Shown here in pieces: positions 6,717 through 13,183 of a stretch of 20,925 bases of DNA (the first letter of the stretch is position 1; each line of letters starts with the position of its first letter). Made by a program: the position numbers and the translations under genes. The notes beneath the pieces were generated by a model. The model saw nothing but the letters and a program-made list of their open reading frames with translations, made no database searches and was not told the DNA's origin. Origin of the DNA: Lachnoclostridium sp. UBA903 (lineage in GTDB: Bacteria; Bacillota; Clostridia; Lachnospirales; Lachnospiraceae); contig DBEP01000110.1 in assembly GCA_002294045.1 (NCBI GenBank), forward strand, positions 1 through 20,925, in the 5' to 3' direction.

Positions 6717-8081
6717 ATGAAAAGAAAAAAGTTAATATCAGTGTTGCTGGTAACGGTTATGGCTGCGGTCATGCTTTTCGGATGCGGAAAAAAGAATGAT
6801 ACCGGTACGGAAAGTTCAGGTAATCCGGCAGCAGATACAGCCGGCTCAGAGGCTTCGGCGGCAGACGGAACGAAGACTTCGTCTGGAAAAGTAACCATCA
6901 CATTCATGTGTTCCGGAACACTTGCTACGGAAGGCGAGGATTTCCAGATAGATCAAATGCCTGGATTGGTGGAGCAGAGGTTTCCCAATGTTAATCTGGA
7001 AGTTACAAAACTACCGGATGACCAGTATTATACGGCATTAAAAACGAAACTTGCTACCGGAGAAGCACCTGATATCATGTGGGTACAGCCAAGATATGCA
7101 GGTGTCAACGCCGTATTTGCGTTGGCAGAAGCGGGTTATCTAACGGATTTATCCGATCTGAATGCCGCCAAACTGGTGGGACCCGGTGTGAAGGATTTTA
7201 CTTATAATGACAAGATTTATGCCATTCCCGCAGGTGTTACTTTTTTAGGTACCTATTACAATAAAAATATCTTTGACCAATATGGTTTATCCGTACCTAA
7301 GAACTGGACTGAATTTGAAAAGGCATGCAAAGTTTTAAAAGACAACGGAGTACAGCCCATTGTAATGGGGGATAAGGATATGTATGTTATGCAGTTCGGT
7401 TTATATCAGCTGGCTGCCAACATGATTTATCCGAAAAATCCTGCTTATGACGATCAGCTGCGTGACGGTTCCGTAAAATTTACCGACGAAGGAACCTGGG
7501 ATAAAGTTCTTGAACGGTATGGTTCCTTATATGAAAACGGATATATCCAGTCCGGTTCCTTGGGATTAGGCGCTTCCCAGGCAATCCAGAAATTTATAGA
7601 CGGAGAATGCGCCATGATTTTTGACGGAACCTTCAATGCACAGGCAGTCAATTCAACCGGAGCGGCAAATTTTGAAAGAGGTTATTTCCCGCTGCCTGGC
7701 AATGAGGAAGGAGAGCAGCTTTATGCGGCAGGTGTTCCCGGCGCGGGTCCGGCTGTTTATTCCGAATCTGAAAATATTGATTTGTGCAAACAGATCCTGG
7801 AATATTGGTTTGACGGTGAGTCCGAACTCTACAAGGCATATGAAAGCTGCGGTAAATTTATTTCCACCAATGAAGGGGCTGAAGTGGAGCCTTTATATGA
7901 AGATTTTATGAAACTTTATTCGGAAGGTAATTCCTGGTACTGGTGCAATCAAGCCTGGCCTGCCGGTACGGAAAATGAGATGGAAGCATTATTCGGCGAG
8001 ATGATCGGCGGGGCCGGCACTACGGTTCCGGATATTACAAAAGGAATGCAGAATAAACTGGAAGAATTGCTTGCCGAATAG
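6717..8081 (+). CDS. Sugar ABC importer 1, solute-binding lipoprotein
   Basis: Extracellular solute-binding protein of family 1 (carbohydrate uptake, MalE-like), 454 residues. The N-terminus is a lipoprotein signal peptide with a basic start, hydrophobic stretch and LFGC lipobox; C23 would be lipidated. A low-complexity Ser/Gly/Ala/Thr linker (about 28-60) precedes the binding domain, which has typical family features such as KLATGEAPDIMWV, GTYYNKNIFDQYGL and FIDGECAMIFDGTF. The ATG at 6717 has GGGAGGA 8 nt upstream. It is first in an operon with two permeases and is transcribed divergently from the two-component pair. Aromatic-rich segments suit a glycan ligand, but the actual sugar is unknown. 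Confidence 0.93.
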   Translation: MKRKKLISVLLVTVMAAVMLFGCGKKNDTGTESSGNPAADTAGSEASAADGTKTSSGKVTITFMCSGTLATEGEDFQIDQMPGLVEQRFPNVNLEVTKLPDDQYYTALKTKLATGEAPDIMWVQPRYAGVNAVFALAEAGYLTDLSDLNAAKLVGPGVKDFTYNDKIYAIPAGVTFLGTYYNKNIFDQYGLSVPKNWTEFEKACKVLKDNGVQPIVMGDKDMYVMQFGLYQLAANMIYPKNPAYDDQLRDGSVKFTDEGTWDKVLERYGSLYENGYIQSGSLGLGASQAIQKFIDGECAMIFDGTFNAQAVNSTGAANFERGYFPLPGNEEGEQLYAAGVPGAGPAVYSESENIDLCKQILEYWFDGESELYKAYESCGKFISTNEGAEVEPLYEDFMKLYSEGNSWYWCNQAWPAGTENEMEALFGEMIGGAGTTVPDITKGMQNKLEELLAE

Positions 8082-8098
8082 AAGACTATGTCCGATAT

Positions 8099-8164
8099 AA
8101 GAGGCTGTTGGAAAACGACCAATCCATTCGTTAAAGTTTGTCAAAGCTATTACAACAGCTTCTT
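8099..8164 (+). other. Intercistronic hairpin between binding protein and permease genes
   Basis: A 12-bp stem (8099-8110 with 8153-8164, one G-U pair) has a 42-nt loop in the 129-bp gap after the binding-protein gene. No T-tract follows, so it is more likely an mRNA-stabilising or attenuating element that allows excess binding protein over permeases. Confidence 0.45.
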
Positions 8165-8210
8165 GGTTTAAAAGGCAGTCTGGAAAAGGATGGAAAAAGG
8201 AGAAAACAGT

Positions 8211-9110
8211 TTGAAAAAGAAGAAAAAGCATAAGTCTCTGGTTATGACGGAGAAAATGTTCTGGTTTGCAATGCCTGCCTTCCTTATGTATTTTACATTC
8301 TGGATATTCCCGGTATTGCAGCTGTCTCGCTACAGCATAACCAATTTTAACGGCATTAATCAGAATTATGATATTGTAGGCTTTAAAAATTATATCACAT
8401 TATATAAAGAAGGAACCTTACTGAATGCCATTCCGAATACGGTTATCTATGCGGTTGTCCTTGTTGCCGTCAGTAATATAATAGCGCTGGCCCTTGCCTT
8501 ACTGCTGGATTCCAATATCAAAGGAAAGGCTGTCTATCGTACGGCGGCGTACCTGCCTACCCTGTTCAGTGCAATCGTGATTGGTTTTATCTGGTCCTAT
8601 GTCTATATGCCGGGCAATGGGATGATAGCCGCTATAATGAACAGCGTAGGCCTGGATGGTTCCCGGTTTAATATTTTAGCCGGATTTAAGTCCGCGCTGT
8701 ATGCAATTATTACCGTGGATATCTGGAAGCATATCGGAACGACAATGATTATATATCTGGCAGGATTGCAGACCATTGATACCAGCTTAATTGAAGCTGG
8801 GAAAATTGACGGCTGCAGCGGATGGCAAATGATCCGTCTGATAAAGGTACCTTTGATTTCAGCTACGATTACCATTAATGTGGTATTGAGTATTATAAAC
8901 GGACTGAAAGCATATGACTATGTTTTTATTATGACAAACGGAGGACCGGGAAAATCCACAAATACATTAATGTATTCCATATATAAACTGGCTTTTACAG
9001 AGCAGTTAATGGGCAAATCCGCAGCATTGTCCGTGGTAGCATTTATATTGATTATCGGCATTACCATTTGCATGCTCATTTATATGAATAAAAGGGAGGT
9101 TGAAATGTAG
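8211..9110 (+). CDS. Sugar ABC importer 1, permease subunit (MalF/UgpA type)
   Basis: Inner permease of a carbohydrate ABC importer, about 299 residues with six predicted membrane helices, the first at about FWFAMPAFLMYFTFWIFPV. The cytoplasmic EAA loop is present as IEAGKIDGCSGWQMI near the expected place in the last third; it contacts the ATPase. I prefer the TTG at 8211, which has AAAAAGGAG 8 nt upstream and yields MKKKKKHKS; an in-frame ATG at 8190 has a purine run touching it and no proper spacing. The gene ends in a TAG that shares one base with the GTG of the next permease. No ATPase gene is present in this operon. Confidence 0.9.
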   Translation: MKKKKKHKSLVMTEKMFWFAMPAFLMYFTFWIFPVLQLSRYSITNFNGINQNYDIVGFKNYITLYKEGTLLNAIPNTVIYAVVLVAVSNIIALALALLLDSNIKGKAVYRTAAYLPTLFSAIVIGFIWSYVYMPGNGMIAAIMNSVGLDGSRFNILAGFKSALYAIITVDIWKHIGTTMIIYLAGLQTIDTSLIEAGKIDGCSGWQMIRLIKVPLISATITINVVLSIINGLKAYDYVFIMTNGGPGKSTNTLMYSIYKLAFTEQLMGKSAALSVVAFILIIGITICMLIYMNKREVEM

Positions 9111-9949
9111 TGAGGAAAAAAAGAAAATTTAAGTTTGGTAACCTCATAATCCACATTGTACTCATTGTGTATTCTGTCATTACATTGGCGCCGCTTATTA
9201 CCGTATTTTCCAGTTCTTTTAGGACGATTAAAAACCAGGCATCCCATTTAAAGTTATTTATGGAATTCTCCATGGAGAGCTATATGGCAGCCTTTACGAA
9301 AATGAGATTCCCTCTGGTATTCCTGAATAGCTTTCTCACAACGGCAGGTTCCCTGATTGTAATCGTGATAATTGGTGCAGCGGCAGCTTACCCGATTGGA
9401 AGGCTGAAGACAAAATTGAGCAGATTCTTATATTATTTTTTTATTGCGGGTCTTGTAATTCCTGCCCAGATGGTGATTATACCGGTGGCCCAGATGTTTA
9501 ATTCTTTAAATATTCTTTATACAAGGTTTACCCCAATGTTTATGTTTATAACGTGCAGCATGCCATTTACCACGTTCCTTTACACCGGTTTTATGAAAGG
9601 TGTTCCGGTAGAGGTGGAAGAGGCAGCTTATATAGACGGGGCCAATCTTCTAAGACGGTTTACGCAGATTGTCTTTCCTCTTCTGAAGCCCGCTACGGTT
9701 GCGGTGGTTATTACGCAGGGGATATGGATTTGGAATGATTATTTTTTCCCCATGGTATTTATAACGAAATCAGGGCAGTTCAGTTTGCCGATTGCCATGA
9801 TACAGTTTTTAGGCGACAGAGAAAATCCCGCCCAGTGGAATGTATTATTTGCATCCTGTTTCCTATGTGCCCTGCCGTTAATCACCCTATTTTTAATTTT
9901 TCAAAAGCAGTTTATTGGCGGTGTTGCGGCCGGGGCCGTAAAAGGATAA
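9110..9949 (+). CDS. Sugar ABC importer 1, permease subunit (MalG/UgpE type)
   Basis: Second permease of the importer, 279 residues, six membrane helices. The EAA loop is canonical (EEAAYIDGANLLRRFTQIVF) and the protein ends in the short GAVKG tail common in this subfamily. The start is GTG at 9110, overlapping the previous stop by one base, with GGGAGGT ending 9 nt upstream. It is the last gene of the operon; no hydrolase or ATPase follows. A shared MsmX/UgpC-like ATPase encoded elsewhere probably energises the complex (inference from family practice). Confidence 0.92.
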   Translation: MRKKRKFKFGNLIIHIVLIVYSVITLAPLITVFSSSFRTIKNQASHLKLFMEFSMESYMAAFTKMRFPLVFLNSFLTTAGSLIVIVIIGAAAAYPIGRLKTKLSRFLYYFFIAGLVIPAQMVIIPVAQMFNSLNILYTRFTPMFMFITCSMPFTTFLYTGFMKGVPVEVEEAAYIDGANLLRRFTQIVFPLLKPATVAVVITQGIWIWNDYFFPMVFITKSGQFSLPIAMIQFLGDRENPAQWNVLFASCFLCALPLITLFLIFQKQFIGGVAAGAVKG

Positions 9950-9986
9950 ACTCATGTTTCTGCGCCGTAGATGCCGGAATAACTAA

Positions 9987-10151
9987 TTAAAGTACCACCG
10001 TTGCTGCATCTTTTGTCCAAAAGAGAAGTTTGTTATATTTTAAGCCGATACCGTTAGAATAAGTTGTTTCTCCAAATTATGGAGCAATTTTAAGAAGCTC
10101 AGTAGCACCAATCTGAGCTAAATAGCCGCCTAGAGAATGGCCTTGAGATAA
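9987..10151 (-). pseudogene. Remnant of a lipase-like alpha/beta hydrolase
   Basis: Translating the minus strand from about 10151 gives GHSLGGYLAQIGATELLK, a clear nucleophile elbow of class 3 lipase/Mbeg1-like hydrolases, then KIAP, an in-frame stop, a sensible stretch including GIGLKYNKLLFWTKDAATVV, and another stop at 9987-9989. No start or full domain survives. It fills most of the 339-bp gap between the permease and ATPase genes. It differs from the intact hydrolase at 17863-18738, whose elbow is GQSYGG. Confidence 0.6.
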
Positions 10152-10162
10152 AGGACACTAAA

Positions 10163-10190
10163 TACACCAGCCTAAAATCTGGCTGGTGTA
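10163..10190. terminator. Perfect 10-bp inverted repeat between convergent genes
   Basis: TACACCAGCC (10163-10172) pairs with GGCTGGTGTA (10181-10190) across an 8-nt loop. It sits between the end of the importer 1 operon and the end of the convergent ATPase gene. Neither side has a strong T-tract (the minus side reads TTTAGTG), so terminator function is likely but not certain, and its orientation is open. Confidence 0.5.
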
Positions 10191-10288
10191 CCATTGAAAA
10201 TCTGACGTATAATTTCAAATATATGCATATTTTTATGATACTAAATATCACTTATAGTATAGGAAACATATAGGTAGATTTTTTCAAA

Positions 10289-11542
10289 TTATAGCAGCCA
10301 TGCGGGAACATACCAATTTTTTTTGTCGATGGGAAGAAAATCATTGGCCATGCAAACGACTGCTCCTGCTCCAATTTCCAATTTGTATTGTTCCAGTTCA
10401 CCAAAGCGTTCCGGATCGGTTACAGGCTCAAGCACCTTGAAATGCTTGACTGCCTCTGAACCAGGGGAGGCTGACTTTTTAATCTCGATAGGAAATAATG
10501 CGCCGTTATACATCAGCAGCAGGTCTATTTCCCTTTTATCCTTGTCGCGGTAATAGAAGACGGGCGGTTCTTTGGCCGAATTTAGATAGCTTTTATAAAT
10601 TTCGGAGAAAACCCAACTTTCGAAAAATGAACCCGCCATAGCGCCTCTTTCAAGAATTTCCGCATTTCCCCATTTCAGTAAATATGCGCAAAGTCCTGTA
10701 TCCAAAAAATGCAGGAGAGGTGTTTTAACCATACGTTTCAAAACGTTGTTGTGATAGGGCTGCACCAAAGCTACGATGTGGGATGAGACTAAAATAGACA
10801 GCCACTTTTTTGCGGTGGGTGCGGTGATTCCGGTATCATTAGCCAGTTCATTGTAAATAATGGGTTTTCCGGTGCGCGCCGCCACAGCAACCATAAAATT
10901 ATAGAAAGACATTTCGTCTGCTACTTGTGTCAGGTCCTTTATATCCCGCTGAAGATAACTGTTGATGTAAGAGGAGAAAAAAGTCTCCAGATTGATCTCT
11001 TTATCTGTATATAATGCCGGCATCCCTCCACGAAAAATGCGTTCGTATATATCAGACAATGACATTTTACGGGCCGTTTTCATTCTGTCCGCAAGCCGTT
11101 CAGAGGAGGTTGTAAAAGGTTCGGATGGTATATTATTGATTTCACTGCCGGACAGGCCAAGCAGATTTACAATCCCGACACGACCCGCCAGAGACTCGCT
11201 GACGTTTTTCATCATATGGAATATCTGAGAGCCTGTCAGCCAAAAATCTCCCTTGTTACGTGAACGGTCAACACTCATCTTAATATAAGGGAGAATTTCC
11301 GGTGCATATTGAATTTCATCGATGATAACCGGGGGAACATATCTCTGCATAAATAAAGCGGGATCGCTCTTTGCAAGAAAACGTATGTCTGGATCATCCA
11401 ATGTAATATAGGTTCTTTCCGGCCCTGCAAGATGCTGGAGAAGAGTTGTTTTACCTACCTGCCTCGGCCCTGTTACAAGTAGAACGGGGAAAGAATTTGA
11501 TATTTCAATTATGGAGTCTTCAATCGCTCTTTTAATATACAT
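10289..11542 (-). CDS. AAA+ ATPase with DUF4143 domain
   Basis: Cytoplasmic ATP-binding protein of 417 residues in the widespread AAA_14/DUF4143 family, whose biological role is mostly unknown. Walker A is GPRQVGKT (25-32) and Walker B is VIIDEIQ (72-78, with D75 and E76). A sensor-like LTGSQIFHM follows. The C-terminal DUF4143 region has FLDTGLCAYLLKWG and a nuclease-like segment with FFESWVFSEI, YYRDKDKREIDLLL and PIEIKKS. The ATG at 11542 follows a GAGGTG ribosome site; a frame extension to 11590 would run through the promoter palindrome. It has its own promoter at 11611-11640. It is flanked on both sides by pseudogene remnants, has no functional link to the transport genes, and such genes move often between strains (family knowledge). 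Confidence 0.88.
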   Translation of the reverse strand: MYIKRAIEDSIIEISNSFPVLLVTGPRQVGKTTLLQHLAGPERTYITLDDPDIRFLAKSDPALFMQRYVPPVIIDEIQYAPEILPYIKMSVDRSRNKGDFWLTGSQIFHMMKNVSESLAGRVGIVNLLGLSGSEINNIPSEPFTTSSERLADRMKTARKMSLSDIYERIFRGGMPALYTDKEINLETFFSSYINSYLQRDIKDLTQVADEMSFYNFMVAVAARTGKPIIYNELANDTGITAPTAKKWLSILVSSHIVALVQPYHNNVLKRMVKTPLLHFLDTGLCAYLLKWGNAEILERGAMAGSFFESWVFSEIYKSYLNSAKEPPVFYYRDKDKREIDLLLMYNGALFPIEIKKSASPGSEAVKHFKVLEPVTDPERFGELEQYKLEIGAGAVVCMANDFLPIDKKNWYVPAWLL

Positions 11543-11589
11543 TATTAACACCTCACTTCCATTATAAGGATTTGTGATAATAAAACACA

Positions 11590-11618
11590 TCTAAAATAAA
11601 ATATAATTTTATTTTAGA
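11590..11618. promoter_or_regulatory. 29-bp perfect palindrome over the ATPase promoter
   Basis: TCTAAAATAAAAT (11590-11602) and its exact reverse complement (11606-11618) flank ATA. It covers the -10 of the ATPase promoter and the presumed start site. Its outer arms share TAAAATAAA with the palindrome at 11773-11814, partly because both include a -10 box. The binding protein could be the ATPase gene product, LacI or something else. Confidence 0.45.
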
Positions 11619-11640
11619 CGATAAAGTGAAGCATGTCAAC
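11611..11640 (-). promoter_or_regulatory. Sigma-A promoter of the AAA+ ATPase gene
   Basis: On the minus strand a perfect TTGACA (complement of 11635-11640) is followed after 18 bp by TAAAAT (complement of 11611-11616). The transcript starts near 11604 and has a leader of about 60 nt. Confidence 0.6.
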
Positions 11641-11646
11641 AAGTAT

Positions 11647-11770
11647 TTGCTATTACGTAACCTACGGACTTAGATATCTGATAAAGTTTGGTGCCGGGTT
11701 CGAGTCAGCAATTTTTTTGCTTTGTTAATATGTCTGCGTCTAAATATTTATTGACATAATTTAAATAACT
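11647..11770 (-). pseudogene. Frameshifted remnant of a YesN-like AraC DNA-binding domain
   Basis: The minus strand carries, in three different frames, YVNK, HINKAKKLLTRT and KLYQISKSVGY. The intact YesN of this window has the same blocks in one frame (YVNKIRINKAKELLIQTDSKL and KLYQISKSVGY). At DNA level the run TAACCTACGGA..GATATCTGATA.AGTTTGG is shared with 3155-3193 apart from a few changes. An insertion of about 11 bp and at least one small indel break the frame, and there is a stop. The -35 box of lacI (11751-11756) lies inside this remnant. Confidence 0.75.
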
Positions 11771-11779
11771 CTGTAAAAT
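11751..11779 (+). promoter_or_regulatory. Sigma-A promoter of the lacI-type gene
   Basis: Perfect TTGACA (11751-11756), 17-bp spacer, TAAAAT (11774-11779). The predicted start near 11786 is within the palindrome, giving a leader of about 40 nt. It points to autoregulation. Confidence 0.65.
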
Positions 11780-11814
11780 AAATTTAAATATTTAAAAATT
11801 TAAATTTATTTTAC
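11773..11814. promoter_or_regulatory. 42-bp near-perfect palindrome, candidate LacI operator
   Basis: Arms of 17 bp (11773-11789 and 11798-11814) are exact reverse complements, and 3 of 4 central pairs also match, so 20 of 21 positions are symmetric. It spans the -10 box, the start site and the leader up to the ribosome site. A similar AAATTTA.ATATTTAAA block occurs at 13082-13098 in front of importer 2. Base composition is almost pure A+T. Confidence 0.55.
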
Positions 11815-11826
11815 AAGGTGGGTCAG

Positions 11827-12867
11827 ATGAAGATAAAAGCAAAGGATATTGCACGAGAACTGGGGCTTTCCACAGCCACCGTATCGCTGGCACTTAATAA
11901 CAAACCCGGTGTAAATGAGCAGACACGCCAGAAAGTACTGAGTTATATGAAGCAATCCCAGGAAAACCGTGACGAAGGGAAAGAACGTAAAGAAAAAACC
12001 ATACGTATGTATACCTTTATACAGAAAAGCGGTTTTGTTGATACGGATGAAAACGCCAGGTTTTATATGGGATATGCGGAAGCCTCGAGAAGAGCCAGGG
12101 CAGCAGGGTATAAAATGGATATCGTGTTTGTGGACCGCAGCAAAGATGACTTTGTAAAATTGCTTATAGAATGTGAAAAAGAGGATGTTGTCGGTGTTTA
12201 TTTGAATGCCGCTTATATGACGGAGGAAGATTACCAGTATATCCGGCGGGGATTTAAGCTTCCCTATGTGGTATGTGACCAGGATTTTAATGACATGCAT
12301 ACGGACAGTATCGTACTGAACAACCGGCAGGGAGTAAAGACGGGACTTGGATACCTTTTTGAAAACGGACACAGAGACATTATGTATTTACGCAATTCCA
12401 AGGACTTTTTTAATATGTATGAAAGAAGAATTGCCTGTAATGAGTTTATGAATGAAAAAAGGCTGCAGCAGGCGGAGAATGAGAGGATACTGGATATAGG
12501 CAGCACGACTCAGGAAATATACGATAACATGTACCGGTATATTAAAAATAACGGGCATATCCCAAGTGCCGTATTTGCGGAAAATTATGAGGTGACCATC
12601 GGCGTATCCAGAGCACTTCAAAGCTGCGGATACCGGATTCCCGACGATGTTTCCATAGTGGGATTTGATGAAATACCCGGTGCGGCCATTCTGGATTTCA
12701 GGCCCGCTATCCTCAGGGCACTGCATGGGAGCGTAGCTTATATAGCTGTGGGAAGGCTGCTGGAGAGGATAAAAAGGAAAGCGAGAGAATCGGTTCAGAT
12801 ATTGGTAAATACGGAATTTGTAATTGGAAACAGTGTTAAAAAGATAGAAAAAAGAACCGACATATAA
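11827..12867 (+). CDS. LacI-family transcriptional regulator
   Basis: Sugar-responsive DNA-binding repressor of 346 residues. The N-terminal helix-turn-helix (AKDIARELGLSTATVSLALN, about residues 4-23) is typical, followed by the hinge region and a periplasmic-binding-protein-like effector domain (about 57-340) with VFAENYEVTIGVSRAL and DDVSIVGFDEIPGA. I chose the ATG at 11827, because AAGGTGGG (11815-11822) is its ribosome site; a GTG at 11818 would lie inside that site. It is preceded by its own promoter and palindrome, followed by a terminator, and lies 316 bp before importer 2, which it probably represses in the absence of inducer. Effector identity is unknown. Confidence 0.92.
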   Translation: MKIKAKDIARELGLSTATVSLALNNKPGVNEQTRQKVLSYMKQSQENRDEGKERKEKTIRMYTFIQKSGFVDTDENARFYMGYAEASRRARAAGYKMDIVFVDRSKDDFVKLLIECEKEDVVGVYLNAAYMTEEDYQYIRRGFKLPYVVCDQDFNDMHTDSIVLNNRQGVKTGLGYLFENGHRDIMYLRNSKDFFNMYERRIACNEFMNEKRLQQAENERILDIGSTTQEIYDNMYRYIKNNGHIPSAVFAENYEVTIGVSRALQSCGYRIPDDVSIVGFDEIPGAAILDFRPAILRALHGSVAYIAVGRLLERIKRKARESVQILVNTEFVIGNSVKKIEKRTDI

Positions 12868-12881
12868 TAAAATCAATTACA

Positions 12882-12900
12882 TTAGAGCGGGTTTGAAAAT
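12882..12900 (+). repeat. Dispersed short repeat, copy 1
   Basis: TTAGAGCGGGTTTGAAAAT just after lacI resembles the reverse complements of 18792-18811 and 19631-19650 (TTAGAGTGCGTTTGAAAAAT and TAAGAGCGTGTTTGAAAAAT). All copies are intergenic. Confidence 0.4.
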
Positions 12901-12911
12901 AAAAGAAATTT

Positions 12912-12950
12912 AAAAGATAAATCGGATTTAAAAGGTTTATCTTTTTTATT
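12912..12950 (+). terminator. Rho-independent terminator of lacI
   Basis: The stem AAAAGATAAA/TTTATCTTTT (12912-12921 with 12936-12945) is extended by a T-G and a C-G pair around a 10-nt loop. It is followed by a T-rich run, 45 bp after the lacI stop. Confidence 0.7.
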
Positions 12951-13052
12951 TTGGTTTAAATTCATAATGTAATTAATATAGAAGAAATTTATATAATATG
13001 TACAAAATGAATAAATAAAAAATGTTTAATGTAACAAAAACATATAAAATAC

Positions 13053-13081
13053 TTGAAATATTATTTATATTATGTTAAATT
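13053..13081 (+). promoter_or_regulatory. Probable promoter of importer 2 operon
   Basis: TTGAAA (13053-13058), a 17-bp spacer and TAAATT (13076-13081) with TGT directly before it as an extended -10. The leader would be about 100 nt. The rest of the 12950-13052 stretch is very A+T-rich with no gene or clear structure. Confidence 0.45.
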
Positions 13082-13103
13082 AAATTTAGATATTTAAATT
13101 ATT
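13082..13103. promoter_or_regulatory. Operator-like AT-rich block in front of importer 2
   Basis: AAATTTAGATATTTAAA (13082-13098) matches the core of the lacI palindrome (AAATTTAAATATTTAAA from 11780) with one difference, and lies just after the proposed -10. Chance similarity in A+T-rich DNA is possible. A second candidate, the CG-centred palindrome TGTGCGCACA (13135-13144), lies 40 bp before the gene. Confidence 0.35.
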
Positions 13104-13183
13104 TGGGGGAATAATTTAAAACTATTTAGTCGGATGTGCGCACAGAACAATGAGTCATTTAACTTTTAAAAGGGAGGATAACC

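Noticed and set aside
8190..8210. ATG at 8190 as start of the importer 1 MalF-type permease
   Set aside because: A purine run abuts it with no spacing, while the TTG at 8211 has a well-placed AAGGAG. It cannot be fully excluded.
11590..11814. CRISPR or transposon ends
   Set aside because: The palindromes are each centred on a promoter, are not direct repeats with spacers, and no transposase or target duplication is visible.
11818..11826. GTG at 11818 as start of lacI
   Set aside because: It falls inside the ribosome site that serves the ATG at 11827, and LacI proteins usually begin directly before the helix-turn-helix.
11806..12876. Minus-strand open frames across lacI
   Set aside because: They are antisense shadows of a clear LacI gene, with no domains or ribosome sites.
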